Below, one piece after another: positions 55,096-64,000 of a stretch of DNA of 64,000 bases. Origin of the DNA: Anodontia alba (taxonomy: Eukaryota > Mollusca > Bivalvia > Lucinida > Lucinidae); the NCBI GenBank assembly GCA_964016985.1, contig OZ024823.1:135862112-135926111 (forward strand), given 5' to 3'. The first letter of the stretch is position 1. Each line of letters opens with the position of its first letter. The notes beneath the pieces are model-generated. The model was not told where the DNA came from, made no database searches, and worked only from the letters and a program-made list of their open reading frames with translations. The position numbers and the translations under genes were made by a program.

Positions 55096-56889
55096 TATCA
55101 TAATCACACATTATACAGGTCTAACACCGTCATCGATAGGCAGAGAGAACAAACAAGAACATCTGCAGCTAGATCGCACAACCAAATGACCAGACAAGCG
55201 ATCAGGCCCCTCTTTCTGACCCGAGGCGACCGCAAAGTAGGACAAACGGAACAAGTACAAGAATAAGAAACCAAACAGGACAACACAAAAGAAGATCCCG
55301 CAATCAGACTCAGTGAAACTAATTTCAGCACCGCACCCAGCACCTCAGTTGCTTTAGTACTGAACATTCCAAGATAGTCCATCAGTTGCAATTCAGCTTT
55401 GTCTGTAGGTCGGTCATTGCAAATATTGCAAATGTGCTATTTTTGTCATTGTCTATCCGTCGGGCCACAAAAAGCTGTGCTTTGTGACTGTGCCTTTTCT
55501 TGGGTAACCTTATGTATTTGTATACATTTGCAGCATGTATCGAGTTACAAAGTGACTGCTACTGTAAAAATCGAAAGCCCTGATGAGACTATTGTGTATG
55601 ATAATCGGATTCAGCATGCCTCACACGTGTTCATCTCCTTTCTTGACATGGTCTTACCTTTTAAATGGCGCATGATGTATACTTTGACCAGTATACTGTC
55701 TTTAGAACTGTCGTTCCTATGGTCAAAGAACCAAATGGGTGTCAGCACTAAAACGTTCTGTGGGAGGAAGCATGACCTTGATAATCCCTAAATTGTGGTT
55801 ATCTGATGTGTTTGCCACAGCCGAGCCATAAAAAGTCGTTCTTATCCCCTGACATTAATACCCGTGTTTTCCTAAATACTTGTCCAGGCTGATGGCGATG
55901 CGTGCTGACCAAGTAATGCTTACTTTTCGTCTGATTACTTGCCATATATTTGGGTCCCATGTCTGTCTTTCTGAACATTCCTAATTTTGCCTTTGTGTAT
56001 GTCGGCTTCATGATTTTCCGAAATACGAGTTTGGTATGTTGACCTCAGACCTATGACAACAATACACCAATTCAAGCACACAATTCTTACTAACTCGGAT
56101 CGATCGCCAAGTCACGTGAACAATATCAATTTCTGCAACACGATCTGGGAGATATTAAATTTGTTTCAACCTTAGAAGATACTTTATATGCCTGCATTAG
56201 GCACATATCAATCAAACTTGTCGACAAATTAACTTGGAATGGTTTGCGTTGTATATCACATGCTATATTTTAGTTACTCGAAGAAGAAATGACATGGTAA
56301 CATATACTACCCATACAGTCTTAGATAAGCCTGTTATTATTTTTTTATTTTCATCCATACTGCGCTAACCTTTTAGGTCCCCATACACGGTGTTAAGAAT
56401 CAGCGCAATAACTGCGAAGAATGCAAGCATGCACAGCTAGATCTAGGACCGCCCATGTCAAACGGTCGGTTTCTGTTTGAATGGTGCCATTTTACAACAT
56501 ATGGATTACAGAATGACTTTACCAACCGATATGTCTTATTTTAATTTCATTTGTCAATCTATATACATTAATAATGATCTCTTAGATCGTTTTGGACTTC
56601 CAAAACTAACAGAGTATAGAGGACACTATATATATTAAATATTTTCAATAAGCACTCAGAATTGCACGCTTGTGAACTATCTTATTCCACATTTGTCTTC
56701 AGATTTGCTTTATTGGTATATGAAATACATTTCTTAAATATATTGTTTAACGGAAAGAATTTGCGAGTGGAAAGATTTGGCATAACCCTCTTTAAGAAAG
56801 CATTTAGCCTCTGATCAGCATAATCTCCTATATAAGTATATTAATTCACCTTAATAGGACTTGATACACATGCACTTTATCTGGTATTT
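55096..56889. other. longest stretch without identified repeats
   Basis: About 1.8 kb. ORFs of 130 codons (55399, plus) and 95 codons (55104, minus) overlap no known domain, and the plus-strand one lacks gene-like context. No host gene is claimed. Confidence 0.35.
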
Positions 56890-57168
56890 CATTACGAAAA
56901 CACGCCTATTCCAATACATTGAAAATTTTACCACCAAAAATGGCAATTTTTCAGATAAAAAATTCTGATATTTTTCATATGTCTGCTCAAAACATAGATA
57001 GTGGGTACTCGTTAGAACCGCCTCCTCGAGGCGGGTCTAACGAGTACCCACAATCTATGTTTTTGAGCAGAAATAACAAAAATAATGTGTACCCCTGTAA
57101 ACCCCAGTTTTACTATATAAAAGTGGGGTTTAAAGGGGTCAAAATTATATAGGCATGTTTTCGTGATG
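56890..57168 (-). mobile_element. H1 fold-back MITE
   Basis: Complete. Loop CTCG; right arm GGCGGGTCTAACGAG has one mismatch. The ORF predicted here is an H1 shadow. Confidence 0.9.
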
Positions 57169-57234
57169 TTTACAAGGCAGAAAGCTTTTGATTATTACTA
57201 CTTGCATTCCGGCACTCTCAACAATAGTATAGAT

Positions 57235-57385
57235 GACAGATTTTCCGAAAAGGGATCGATTCTAACTGTAAATAATGTTCTCTGGTGAAGTAAATACTTT
57301 CTTTTTGAGTTGAACCTTTTTTGTGAATAGCGGAATGAACCATTCCGATGGAAGTGCTTCCCCCTGAAAGTGTATTTTTCCACAT
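57235..57385. mobile_element. H11 fragment
   Basis: ACAGATTTTCCGAAAAGGGA, TCGATTCTAACTGTAAATAA and TACTTTCTTTTTGAGTTGAA echo the family; diverged. Confidence 0.4.
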
Positions 57386-57665
57386 AAAGAAACACATACC
57401 CTCCGTATATTGTAACACCACTCTACAATATGGGCCGTCAAACTAGAAAATGGCACATAGAGGCGTCCGATTTGTGAGTCTTTAAATAGACATAGAGAGT
57501 CCCTCAATGGGGCCAAAGCCATGGAGTTTTGTCTGAAGCTTCTCCAATGTCCCTGCTATACATTTAGCAAAGGCTCTGTCGAGACTGCGCTTATGCAGAA
57601 ATTTATCAAAAAATGATCCAAAACAGGCTTTCTTTGGAAATGAAAAGAGCGATAAAAGATAAAAA

Positions 57666-57686
57666 TAAAAAAAAAAAAAAAAAAAA
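57666..57686. repeat. poly-A tract
   Basis: About 20 A preceded by AAAAATAAAA. Confidence 0.85.
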
Positions 57687-57825
57687 GGTCGGGGTTAGGT
57701 TGCTACATTTTTTACGCACTCCAATGGCTGTTTCGTCCGACTGACTGATGTTTCCGATTTGTTTGTACTATTAACAGAGTAAGAGAGTGACTTTTTTTAG
57801 TTCTAAATGTGGAAAATAAATAAAT

Positions 57826-57951
<126 letters not shown>

Positions 57952-58345
57952 GAGAGTTAATCATTAACAGTGCAATGATTTGTTTACCTAAGGCATTTCG
58001 GCTTTTGCCTCCTCCAGAGGTTTTCTATTTTAAAAAAATAACATAACAATGTAAAATTTACGAATAAAAGATTATGCCCTTTTCGGGCCCCTGTTATCTG
58101 GTCCGCTGCGACGATATGCGATATAAAAATATCATCTGCGTGATTGGTTTAAACATATTTTATTATCCAAATATGACATAACACTATACATTGTATCACA
58201 TAAGAAATAGGATCAGAACGAAAGTATGACTACTTATTTAGTTCTTCTCCTTAACAATTACAGTTGTACAAATAGTGACGGAAAAATGTTAAACAATATA
58301 GATCTCAATTTGTGGATGTGAATTAAGGATGCAGATTTGAAAGAA

Positions 58346-58382
58346 GAAAAAAAAACAAACAAAAAAACAATAAAAAAACACA

Positions 58383-58417
<35 letters not shown>

Positions 58418-58425
58418 ACAAACAA

Positions 58426-58480
<55 letters not shown>
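58346..58480. repeat. A-rich, (TA)n and (GA)n compound microsatellite
   Basis: A runs with CA breaks, about 32 A, (TA)n at 58427-58450, then (GA)n to 58479. It lies just outside the retrotransposon 3' region. Confidence 0.95.
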
Positions 58481-58539
58481 AATGATAAGATAACGAAAGC
58501 AATAAAAAAAATAATAATTATATATATATACTTGAAATG

Positions 58540-58784
58540 ACAGTAAGGTCAGAATATCAATTAAAGAGCCATAACTGTTAACTGGTTCATACTAATGCCA
58601 CTTCTAAGGCTGATAAAATCAGTCGTAGAAGTCGCTTTAATATATCACAAGACCTTAAGGGATTTTAATAAAAACAATTGGGGGGATAAGGGCAGCGCTT
58701 CCCTGGTAAGTGTCCCACAGAATCTACTAACGTTTCAATAGAGAGTTGCATGTACAGAACATTGTATTTAAATGGCTTCAACAG
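58540..58784 (-). mobile_element. probable 3' UTR of the non-LTR retrotransposon
   Basis: About 245 bp between the ORF stop and a TA/AAT-rich simple repeat at 58510-58535. CR1/L2-like elements often end in short tandem repeats, so the simple repeat may mark the 3' terminus. No target-site duplication could be identified, so the exact end is a guess. Confidence 0.45.
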
Positions 58785-61685
58785 TTAAAAGCGTTTTGTG
58801 TCGCTTATATACTTTTGGACTTTTTCAAATATAAGAACATTTGTTGTGTATGGTAAAGAGGCATCTCCATATAGTAGAAGATTAAGCGATATTGTTTGAT
58901 ACTCTGATACAGCGTTAAAGAGTTCGTTTCTCTGTGCGGTGTACAAGGGACAACAAAGTAGATAATGGTGCGAATTTTCTACCTGTCCACAGTGGCAAAA
59001 TGGAGATTCAGTCATATTTTTGGAGTAGAGATCGCTGTTTAAGCTGCTACATTTTGTTCGGAGACGTGTATGCAAGATCTGTGTTTTCCTATTGCCTGTA
59101 TAGAAATATTTTGGAATAGACGTTCTGTTGCGGTTTAAATAATTCTTGAAAGAAGTAACCGAACTGGAACGTTTTGCTTCATCGGACAAGTCGTTCCATT
59201 TTCTTACCACAGATGGCAGAAAAGACTGAAAATATAGATTAGTTCTAGCGTGAATAGATTGTAGGTTATCTGCATTTCGGAGGCTGTATTGGGATAGATT
59301 GTTTATTGACTGTGGTACTAAAGAAGAAAGATAAGACGGAGTTAAGTCATTATACATTTTGTAGAACATGACGAGTTTATGATTTTCCCGTCTCTTTTCT
59401 AGTGTAACCCAGCCAGTTTCTTGGTACAGGGCATTAAGAGATACAAGTTTGGTTGTTCCAGTGGCAATTCGTGCGGCTTCGATTTGGATTTTCTCAATTT
59501 CTTGTTTTTCAAATTGTGTGCAGTTGTCCCATACTATATCCCCGTATTCAAGTAAGGGCCTTATAAAAGTTGTAAATATTTTTTCTAGAGAACTCCTGTC
59601 CAACTTAAACTTGAGTTTTCGCATAATATTAATCCTGTTCCATGCTTTTTTAGTTATGTAATCAATATGTTGGTGCCAAGTGCAGTCGTTGGACAGAATC
59701 AAGCCTAGGTGTTTATGAGATGACACTTCAGCTATTTGTACTTCTTGCATAAACAGGGGTGGGTGAACAGGCTTGTTTAGTTTTCGAGATATCAGCATTG
59801 ATTCGGTTTTGATCGGATTGAAGTCAACTAACCAGTTGTTTGCCCAGATAGAAATTTTTGAAAGGTCTGAGTTAAGGCAAACAGCAGATGTAATAGGATT
59901 TTCAACAATAATGTAGAGGCTAGTATCGTCAGCGAACAGGCGAATGTTGGAGCCAATTTCAGCGACTATGTCATTAATGTAGATTAAGAAAAGTATTGGC
60001 CCGAGTATGGAGCCTTGCGGCACTCCAGCAAGAATATACGTCCAGTCTGACGCGACACCAGGAAGTATAACGCGTTGTTTTCTTTCAGCTAAATAATTTG
60101 TAAACCATTTGAGAAGTTCTCCCTGAACACCTGCTGCCTTAAGTTTGTGTAAAAGCCCTGCGTGCCATACACGATCAAATGCTTTCCTGATGTCGCAGAA
60201 GACAACTCTAACTTCTTTGCCCATGTCTAAGGCTTGACAGAATGTATTGTACAAGAAAGTGAGTTGGTTTACAGTGGAGTCTCCTTGTATGAACCCGGAC
60301 TGTAAAGATGATAGAACGTTATTATCTCGAAGATGATTGTATAAGTGCTTGAATATAAGCCTTTCAAATACTTTGTCTTCAGAGTTTAGCAAAGAAATGG
60401 GTCTGTAATTACTTACTAATGAGGGATCATCTTTTTTATGAATAGGGCATATGTTTGCTTCTTTCCATTGTCTAGGTACTTCACCTTGACTGAGGGATCG
60501 GTTAAAGAGGACACATAGCGGAAAAGCTAGTTCTTTTGATAGTTCTTTTAGAATGCGATTGCTTAATCCGTTTGGACCAGATGCTTTTCCAATCGGTAGT
60601 GATTTTAGGACAGATTCAACTTCTAAGGGGGTGAGGATGATAGAATTTAAGGTAGATTCGATATTATATGGAGGTAAAGCTGGAAGTTCAGCGTTACTAT
60701 CATCTAACAGTGTTTGTTCCTTAAAATAATTATTAAGTAGATTAGCCTTGTCTTGCTCATCAGTATATATACGTCCATTGCTATCCAGAGGTGGGATGGA
60801 CGAGGTGGCAGTGGGAGATATCACAGTTTTTAGAGTGGACCACCAGTCTGTAGAAGTAAGGGAATCAGACTTCAACTTCTTAGCGATATTTTCATCACAT
60901 GTTCTTTTCGATTCTTTTATCAACGAGACTACTTTGTTTCTGAGTTTCCTGAATTTATCCCAATGGTACTGCAAATCAGTTTGTTTAGCTTTTCTATAAG
61001 CCCTTTTGCGTTTTCTAATATATCGTTTGATAAATGTAGTTAACCAGGGTGGATCGGAAGGTCTAACTTTTATGTTTTTATTTGGGATGCATAATTTTGA
61101 TATTGATAGTATGTAATCAGTGACATTCTTTGCATGTGTGTTTATGTCATTATCTTCTAGGGATACCCAGTCAGTAGATGCAGCTTTATTGCGTAATAGG
61201 TTATAATCTCCTTGATCGTACTTCCATATATGCCGGCTAAAGGATTTTGACTTGGGTTTAGAGAAATTGTATATACCGAAAGTTGGACAATGGTACCGAT
61301 GCTCTTGATTCAGAAATGGATCCGCAACACCACTGACTATTAAGTGGGAATTATTGCTTACGAGGAGAATATCCAGTAGGGAAGAGGAAGTTTCAGTAAA
61401 GTGAGTAGGTTCGTTTATAGCTTGGAATAATGCAAATTGAGTGCAGAAACTATGTATCTTCCGCGATGATTGCGGATGTAGCATGTTGAAGTTGAAGTCA
61501 CCCGTTATAATTATGTCATTTATGCCTGAGTCAACAGCTAGGTGTAAAGAGTCTTCTATCAGGGAGTAACAAGCAAGATCGGAATTGGGTGGTCTGTAAA
61601 ATAAGCCAAAAAGCGTGCGTTTATGATTATTTGAAAGTTCAATCCATATACATTCGATACCTCTAAATCTGCGTGATTTAATGAC
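58785..61685 (-). CDS. Non-LTR retrotransposon ORF2-like polyprotein (endonuclease C-terminal part + reverse transcriptase), 5'-truncated
   Basis: Target-primed retrotransposition enzyme. The reading frame is open from 61685 (a TAA lies just upstream at 61686-61688) to the stop at 58785, about 967 codons. The first Met (61484) is internal, and no real start survives. Residues before it carry GLFYRPPNS and ITGDFNFN, the C-terminal half of an APE-type endonuclease; its N-terminal ~100 residues are missing. Numbering from that Met, the reverse transcriptase has YRPISLL (360-366), FCDIRKAFDRVW (catalytic Asp 431), AGVPQGSILGP and FADDTS (517-522). A Cys/His cluster, FCHCGQ...HHYLLCCPLY, begins at 829. 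The RT catalytic Asp residues are intact and no frameshift is seen. Motif style suggests the CR1/L2/Jockey group; the clade is not resolved. Confidence 0.95.
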   Translation of the reverse strand, partial: VIKSRRFRGIECIWIELSNNHKRTLFGLFYRPPNSDLACYSLIEDSLHLAVDSGINDIIITGDFNFNMLHPQSSRKIHSFCTQFALFQAINEPTHFTETSSSLLDILLVSNNSHLIVSGVADPFLNQEHRYHCPTFGIYNFSKPKSKSFSRHIWKYDQGDYNLLRNKAASTDWVSLEDNDINTHAKNVTDYILSISKLCIPNKNIKVRPSDPPWLTTFIKRYIRKRKRAYRKAKQTDLQYHWDKFRKLRNKVVSLIKESKRTCDENIAKKLKSDSLTSTDWWSTLKTVISPTATSSIPPLDSNGRIYTDEQDKANLLNNYFKEQTLLDDSNAELPALPPYNIESTLNSIILTPLEVESVLKSLPIGKASGPNGLSNRILKELSKELAFPLCVLFNRSLSQGEVPRQWKEANICPIHKKDDPSLVSNYRPISLLNSEDKVFERLIFKHLYNHLRDNNVLSSLQSGFIQGDSTVNQLTFLYNTFCQALDMGKEVRVVFCDIRKAFDRVWHAGLLHKLKAAGVQGELLKWFTNYLAERKQRVILPGVASDWTYILAGVPQGSILGPILFLIYINDIVAEIGSNIRLFADDTSLYIIVENPITSAVCLNSDLSKISIWANNWLVDFNPIKTESMLISRKLNKPVHPPLFMQEVQIAEVSSHKHLGLILSNDCTWHQHIDYITKKAWNRINIMRKLKFKLDRSSLEKIFTTFIRPLLEYGDIVWDNCTQFEKQEIEKIQIEAARIATGTTKLVSLNALYQETGWVTLEKRRENHKLVMFYKMYNDLTPSYLSSLVPQSINNLSQYSLRNADNLQSIHARTNLYFQSFLPSVVRKWNDLSDEAKRSSSVTSFKNYLNRNRTSIPKYFYTGNRKTQILHTRLRTKCSSLNSDLYSKNMTESPFCHCGQVENSHHYLLCCPLYTAQRNELFNAVSEYQTISLNLLLYGDASLPYTTNVLIFEKVQKYISDTKRF

Positions 61686-61842
61686 TTATGTACAATAACT
61701 AATTTGTATTGGTGAAATAGTACATCGACTTAAGAGATGGTACATAATTATACCCGTGCAAGTATGCTATCGCGACATATAGTACTGCAACTGCCATTTC
61801 GACAACATTCACTATTTGCCGATTTTCTAAACAAATACAGAT

Positions 61843-61850
<8 letters not shown>

Positions 61851-61909
<59 letters not shown>

Positions 61910-61920
61910 AAAAACAAAAA
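61851..61920. repeat. (CA)n microsatellite with A-rich end
   Basis: About 26 CA dinucleotides then A-rich sequence; it borders an H7 copy. Confidence 0.95.
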
Positions 61921-61939
61921 CAAATGAGCCATAATGCCA

Positions 61940-62156
61940 GCAAATGTACCTTCGGACACGTTCGTCATCCTGCGAATTCGCGTAGTTTGGTCAGAATATT
62001 CACTGGGCACATTCCGGATAGTCAAAGATGTCAATTTTCTTCGTTCAGAGAACGAACGAAGACTCTGACTAGACTTCACACAGGAACAGGCTAATTTGAG
62101 TTTTCGTTAGGCGCGTATTTCTGAAGGGACTTGTTTTACGTCGCGGCTCAAATGGA
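61940..62156. mobile_element. H7 MITE
   Basis: AAATGTACCTTCGGACACGT, GCGTAGTTTGGTCAGAATAT, CCGGATAGTCAAAGATGTCA, ACGAAGACTCTGACTAGACT and ACTTGTTTTACGTCGCGGCT. A short duplication, GAACGAACGAAGA, lies inside. Confidence 0.72.
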
Positions 62157-62231
62157 ATCATTTTATATGAAGACAAAAGCCGGACTTTAACAGGAAAGAT
62201 AGAACTAACAATAGATGACTTACACTTTAAA

Positions 62232-62489
62232 CATCACGAAAACATGCCTATTCAAATATACTGAAAAATTTACCACCAAAAATTGAAAATTTTCAGATAA
62301 AAAATTATGATATTTTTCTTATTTCTGCTCAAAAACATAGATTGTGGCGAGGCGGTTCTAACGAGTACCCACAATCTATGTTTTTGAGCAGAAATAAGAA
62401 AAATAATGTATACCCCTGTGAACCCCAGTTTAACTATATAAAAGTGGGGTTTAAAGGGGTCAAATTTATTTAGGTATGTTTTCGTGATG
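62232..62489 (-). mobile_element. H1 MITE lacking the other core arm
   Basis: The left arm is cut after ATAGATTGTGG and joined to CGAGGCGGTTCTAACGAG, so most of the left arm is missing and the right arm is complete: the mirror case of the copy at 51923. Confidence 0.86.
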
Positions 62490-62829
62490 AAACGTCTTTC
62501 ACCACAGACGAAGCAATGCCACTTTGCGAATCCTCTTGAAGAGGTTCGCAAAGTCAAAACAGACTGAGAGCCAAACTATTAAATGCTTATTCCTAATAAT
62601 TCCGCTATTAAGACCAATTTTGGGAAATGTTAGACCATCCTTGGGATCGCCTAAAAGAGGTCTTTTTAATGGGGTGGTCTTTTTACAGAAAATATAATAA
62701 TTAGAATGAAACTCTTTTGCACTGGTCTTCATAGCGGAGTGGTGTTTATTTCGAGTAGTCTCAATAGCGGTATTTTACTGTAATTGTCTGGCATTTTTAC
62801 TCTAGTTTACTGCATATTATCTACCGTGT

Positions 62830-62847
62830 TATGGAACCCACGGGATG

Positions 62848-62900
<53 letters not shown>

Positions 62901-62929
62901 AGAGAGTTATGGAACCCATGGGATGTTGT

Positions 62930-62994
<65 letters not shown>
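62830..62994. repeat. duplicated (CA)n-(GA)n microsatellite
   Basis: The anchor TATGGAACCCAYGGGATGTT occurs twice (62829 and 62908), each followed by CA then GA repeats: a short segment carrying its own microsatellite was duplicated. Confidence 0.93.
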
Positions 62995-62999
<5 letters not shown>

Positions 63000-63731
63000 C
63001 TATGTTAGTGTGTCTGTGGTTCTAGATATGTTTGTTTTGTTATTATTTGTTCGTCGTCTCTCCTTCTTTTGGTGCCCCGGGAAGGCTGTGCCTCGTAATT
63101 GTGGCGTTTCTTGGATATCTTCAAATACATGAATATGCTTCTTAATGATAGATATTATCAAAGGCAAAAGATTCTTTGGAAAGAGAATACGGAACACATT
63201 TAAAAAGAGACTTGGAATAGACTGGCGTCTGTCCGCTGTGCATGATTGCGTGTGGCTTTTAATGGGTAACACCTTCTTTGTTTTTATGTTCGGATAGAAC
63301 TTAGGGAAAGATATACAGACAGTCAGCTTTTCATTTTTAAGATACGGAAGCGACTCTACCTCATTATACATTGTAAGAACATACGTTCGCCAGGCAGCAT
63401 AGGTATAAATTCGAAATAAATCAGCTGTGAAACAGAAAAGATGAATCTGAGATCATTTTTCCGTCGACGTGATCTTACCTTTGAATAGTTTGACAGTTTT
63501 TGTTTCTTGATTCTGTTGTTTACATGAATTAAGGAGTAAAAATATATATCAAATATGAGTTTATTGAGTACATATGCTATAAAAATGCAACTGATGCTTC
63601 TCTATTTACTTTGACAGAATGAAGAATTGTTTATATTTATTGTTGCAATATTGTAACAAAAATATCTTCAGAAAAAACATCATAGAGCAATATCAATCTG
63701 TAAAACGCTAAAGGGAATCAAATTGCAACTA
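62995..63731. other. unassigned sequence
   Basis: Apart from the BX scrap at 63060, no feature; the 123-codon minus-strand ORF (63000-63371) has no domain. Confidence 0.35.
63060..63130 (+). mobile_element. BX distal fragment
   Basis: CTTTTGGTGCCCCGGGAAGG, CTGTGCCTCGTAATTGTGGC and GTTTCTTGGATATCTTC. Confidence 0.55.
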
Positions 63732-64000
63732 AAGTTGACTCTCGTTATCTCGACCTCGCTTATCTCAAATAACCGCTTATCGCGAAGTGGAAATCTTGTC
63801 CCTGCTTAAACATGAACATCTAACAACAGGTAAAAAATATTGTGGAAAAGAGAAGGAGCAATTTCTCCTCTTTTCCACAATATTTTCAATATATCTCTAA
63901 CTTCAAGAGTCCAATTACATATATATTCGTTAAATGTGGTTGTTCGAGTTATTTTTTTTTTCTCAATTCTGCAAATCTGATATGTCGAGGAACGGATACC
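63732..64000. mobile_element. H2 MITE, cut by the window end
   Basis: Left TIR AGTTGACTCTCGTTATCTCG and sub-terminal CGCTTATCGCGAAGTGG match the copy at 15964. The central palindrome near 63838-63890 is partly collapsed (left arm shorter than right). The right TIR lies beyond the window. Confidence 0.75.

Noticed and set aside
55399..55791. 130-codon plus-strand ORF
   Set aside because: No domain, no splice or promoter context, composition not clearly coding; left as unassigned.

Overview
The window looks like intergenic DNA from a metazoan, most likely a bivalve mollusc. It is AT-rich and full of CA/GT, poly-A/T and poly-C/G microsatellites. It carries a dense mix of short palindromic inverted-repeat elements, tRNA-derived SINE copies, a mariner and a non-LTR retrotransposon. 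The phylum is inferred from the overall repeat style and cannot be fixed without a database search. No host protein-coding gene can be supported; one possible exon is noted at 14696-14799. Nothing bacterial or viral was seen: no operons, CRISPR arrays, or rRNA or tRNA gene of convincing length.

Two protein-coding mobile elements stand out. At 18003-19344 lies a complete mariner-type DNA transposon with 29-bp perfect terminal inverted repeats (TIRs), a TA duplication and a dead transposase (one frameshift, two TAG codons). At 58785-61685 (minus) lies a non-LTR retrotransposon, 5'-truncated inside its endonuclease domain, whose remaining ~967-codon reading frame with reverse transcriptase is open.

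Most of the rest is small non-autonomous elements, named here H1-H12 for this window only. H1: 17 fold-back copies of 230-300 bp. H2: pogo/Tigger-like TIRs, 3 copies. H3, H4, H5: three different TIR shells around one similar palindromic core. H6: palindrome around a GCAAATTGTCTCC arm. H7: about 220 bp with two imperfect hairpins. H8: CCCAGC-ended ACGTCG/ACGTTG arrays. H9: CCCAG-ended near-perfect hairpins plus one 0.8-kb relative. H10: long elements built of tandem units with GGCGGCCAT blocks. H11: AGGGAGCAAATTCTTTCC hairpins. H12: one copy with AGGGCCCAGTTGTTC ends. An older dispersed repeat, called BX here, is the substrate into which several CCCAG elements inserted. A 1.8-kb unit at 4255-6053 is bounded by complex inverted repeats.

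Layout: 1-7 kb is BX fragments, H2, H1 and the 1.8-kb TIR unit; 7-10 kb is H9 and a large H10 array plus a SINE; 11-16 kb is H3, H7, H12, H4 and H2; 17-21.5 kb is a segmental duplication, the mariner, H1, H5, H6 and H3; 21.6-31 kb is H1, H8, H3, H11 and microsatellites; 31-54 kb is alternating H7, H3, H1, H11, H6, H9 and a second H10; 54-64 kb is BX, H1, microsatellites, the retrotransposon and an H2 copy cut by the window end.

The most interesting signal is modularity. Palindromic cores appear to be exchangeable between unrelated TIR shells (the H1 core inside an H2 shell; one core shared by H3, H4 and H5). Both arms of a hairpin change together, while other copies have lost exactly one arm. 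This points to hairpin-directed conversion, deletion and insertion as a shaping force.
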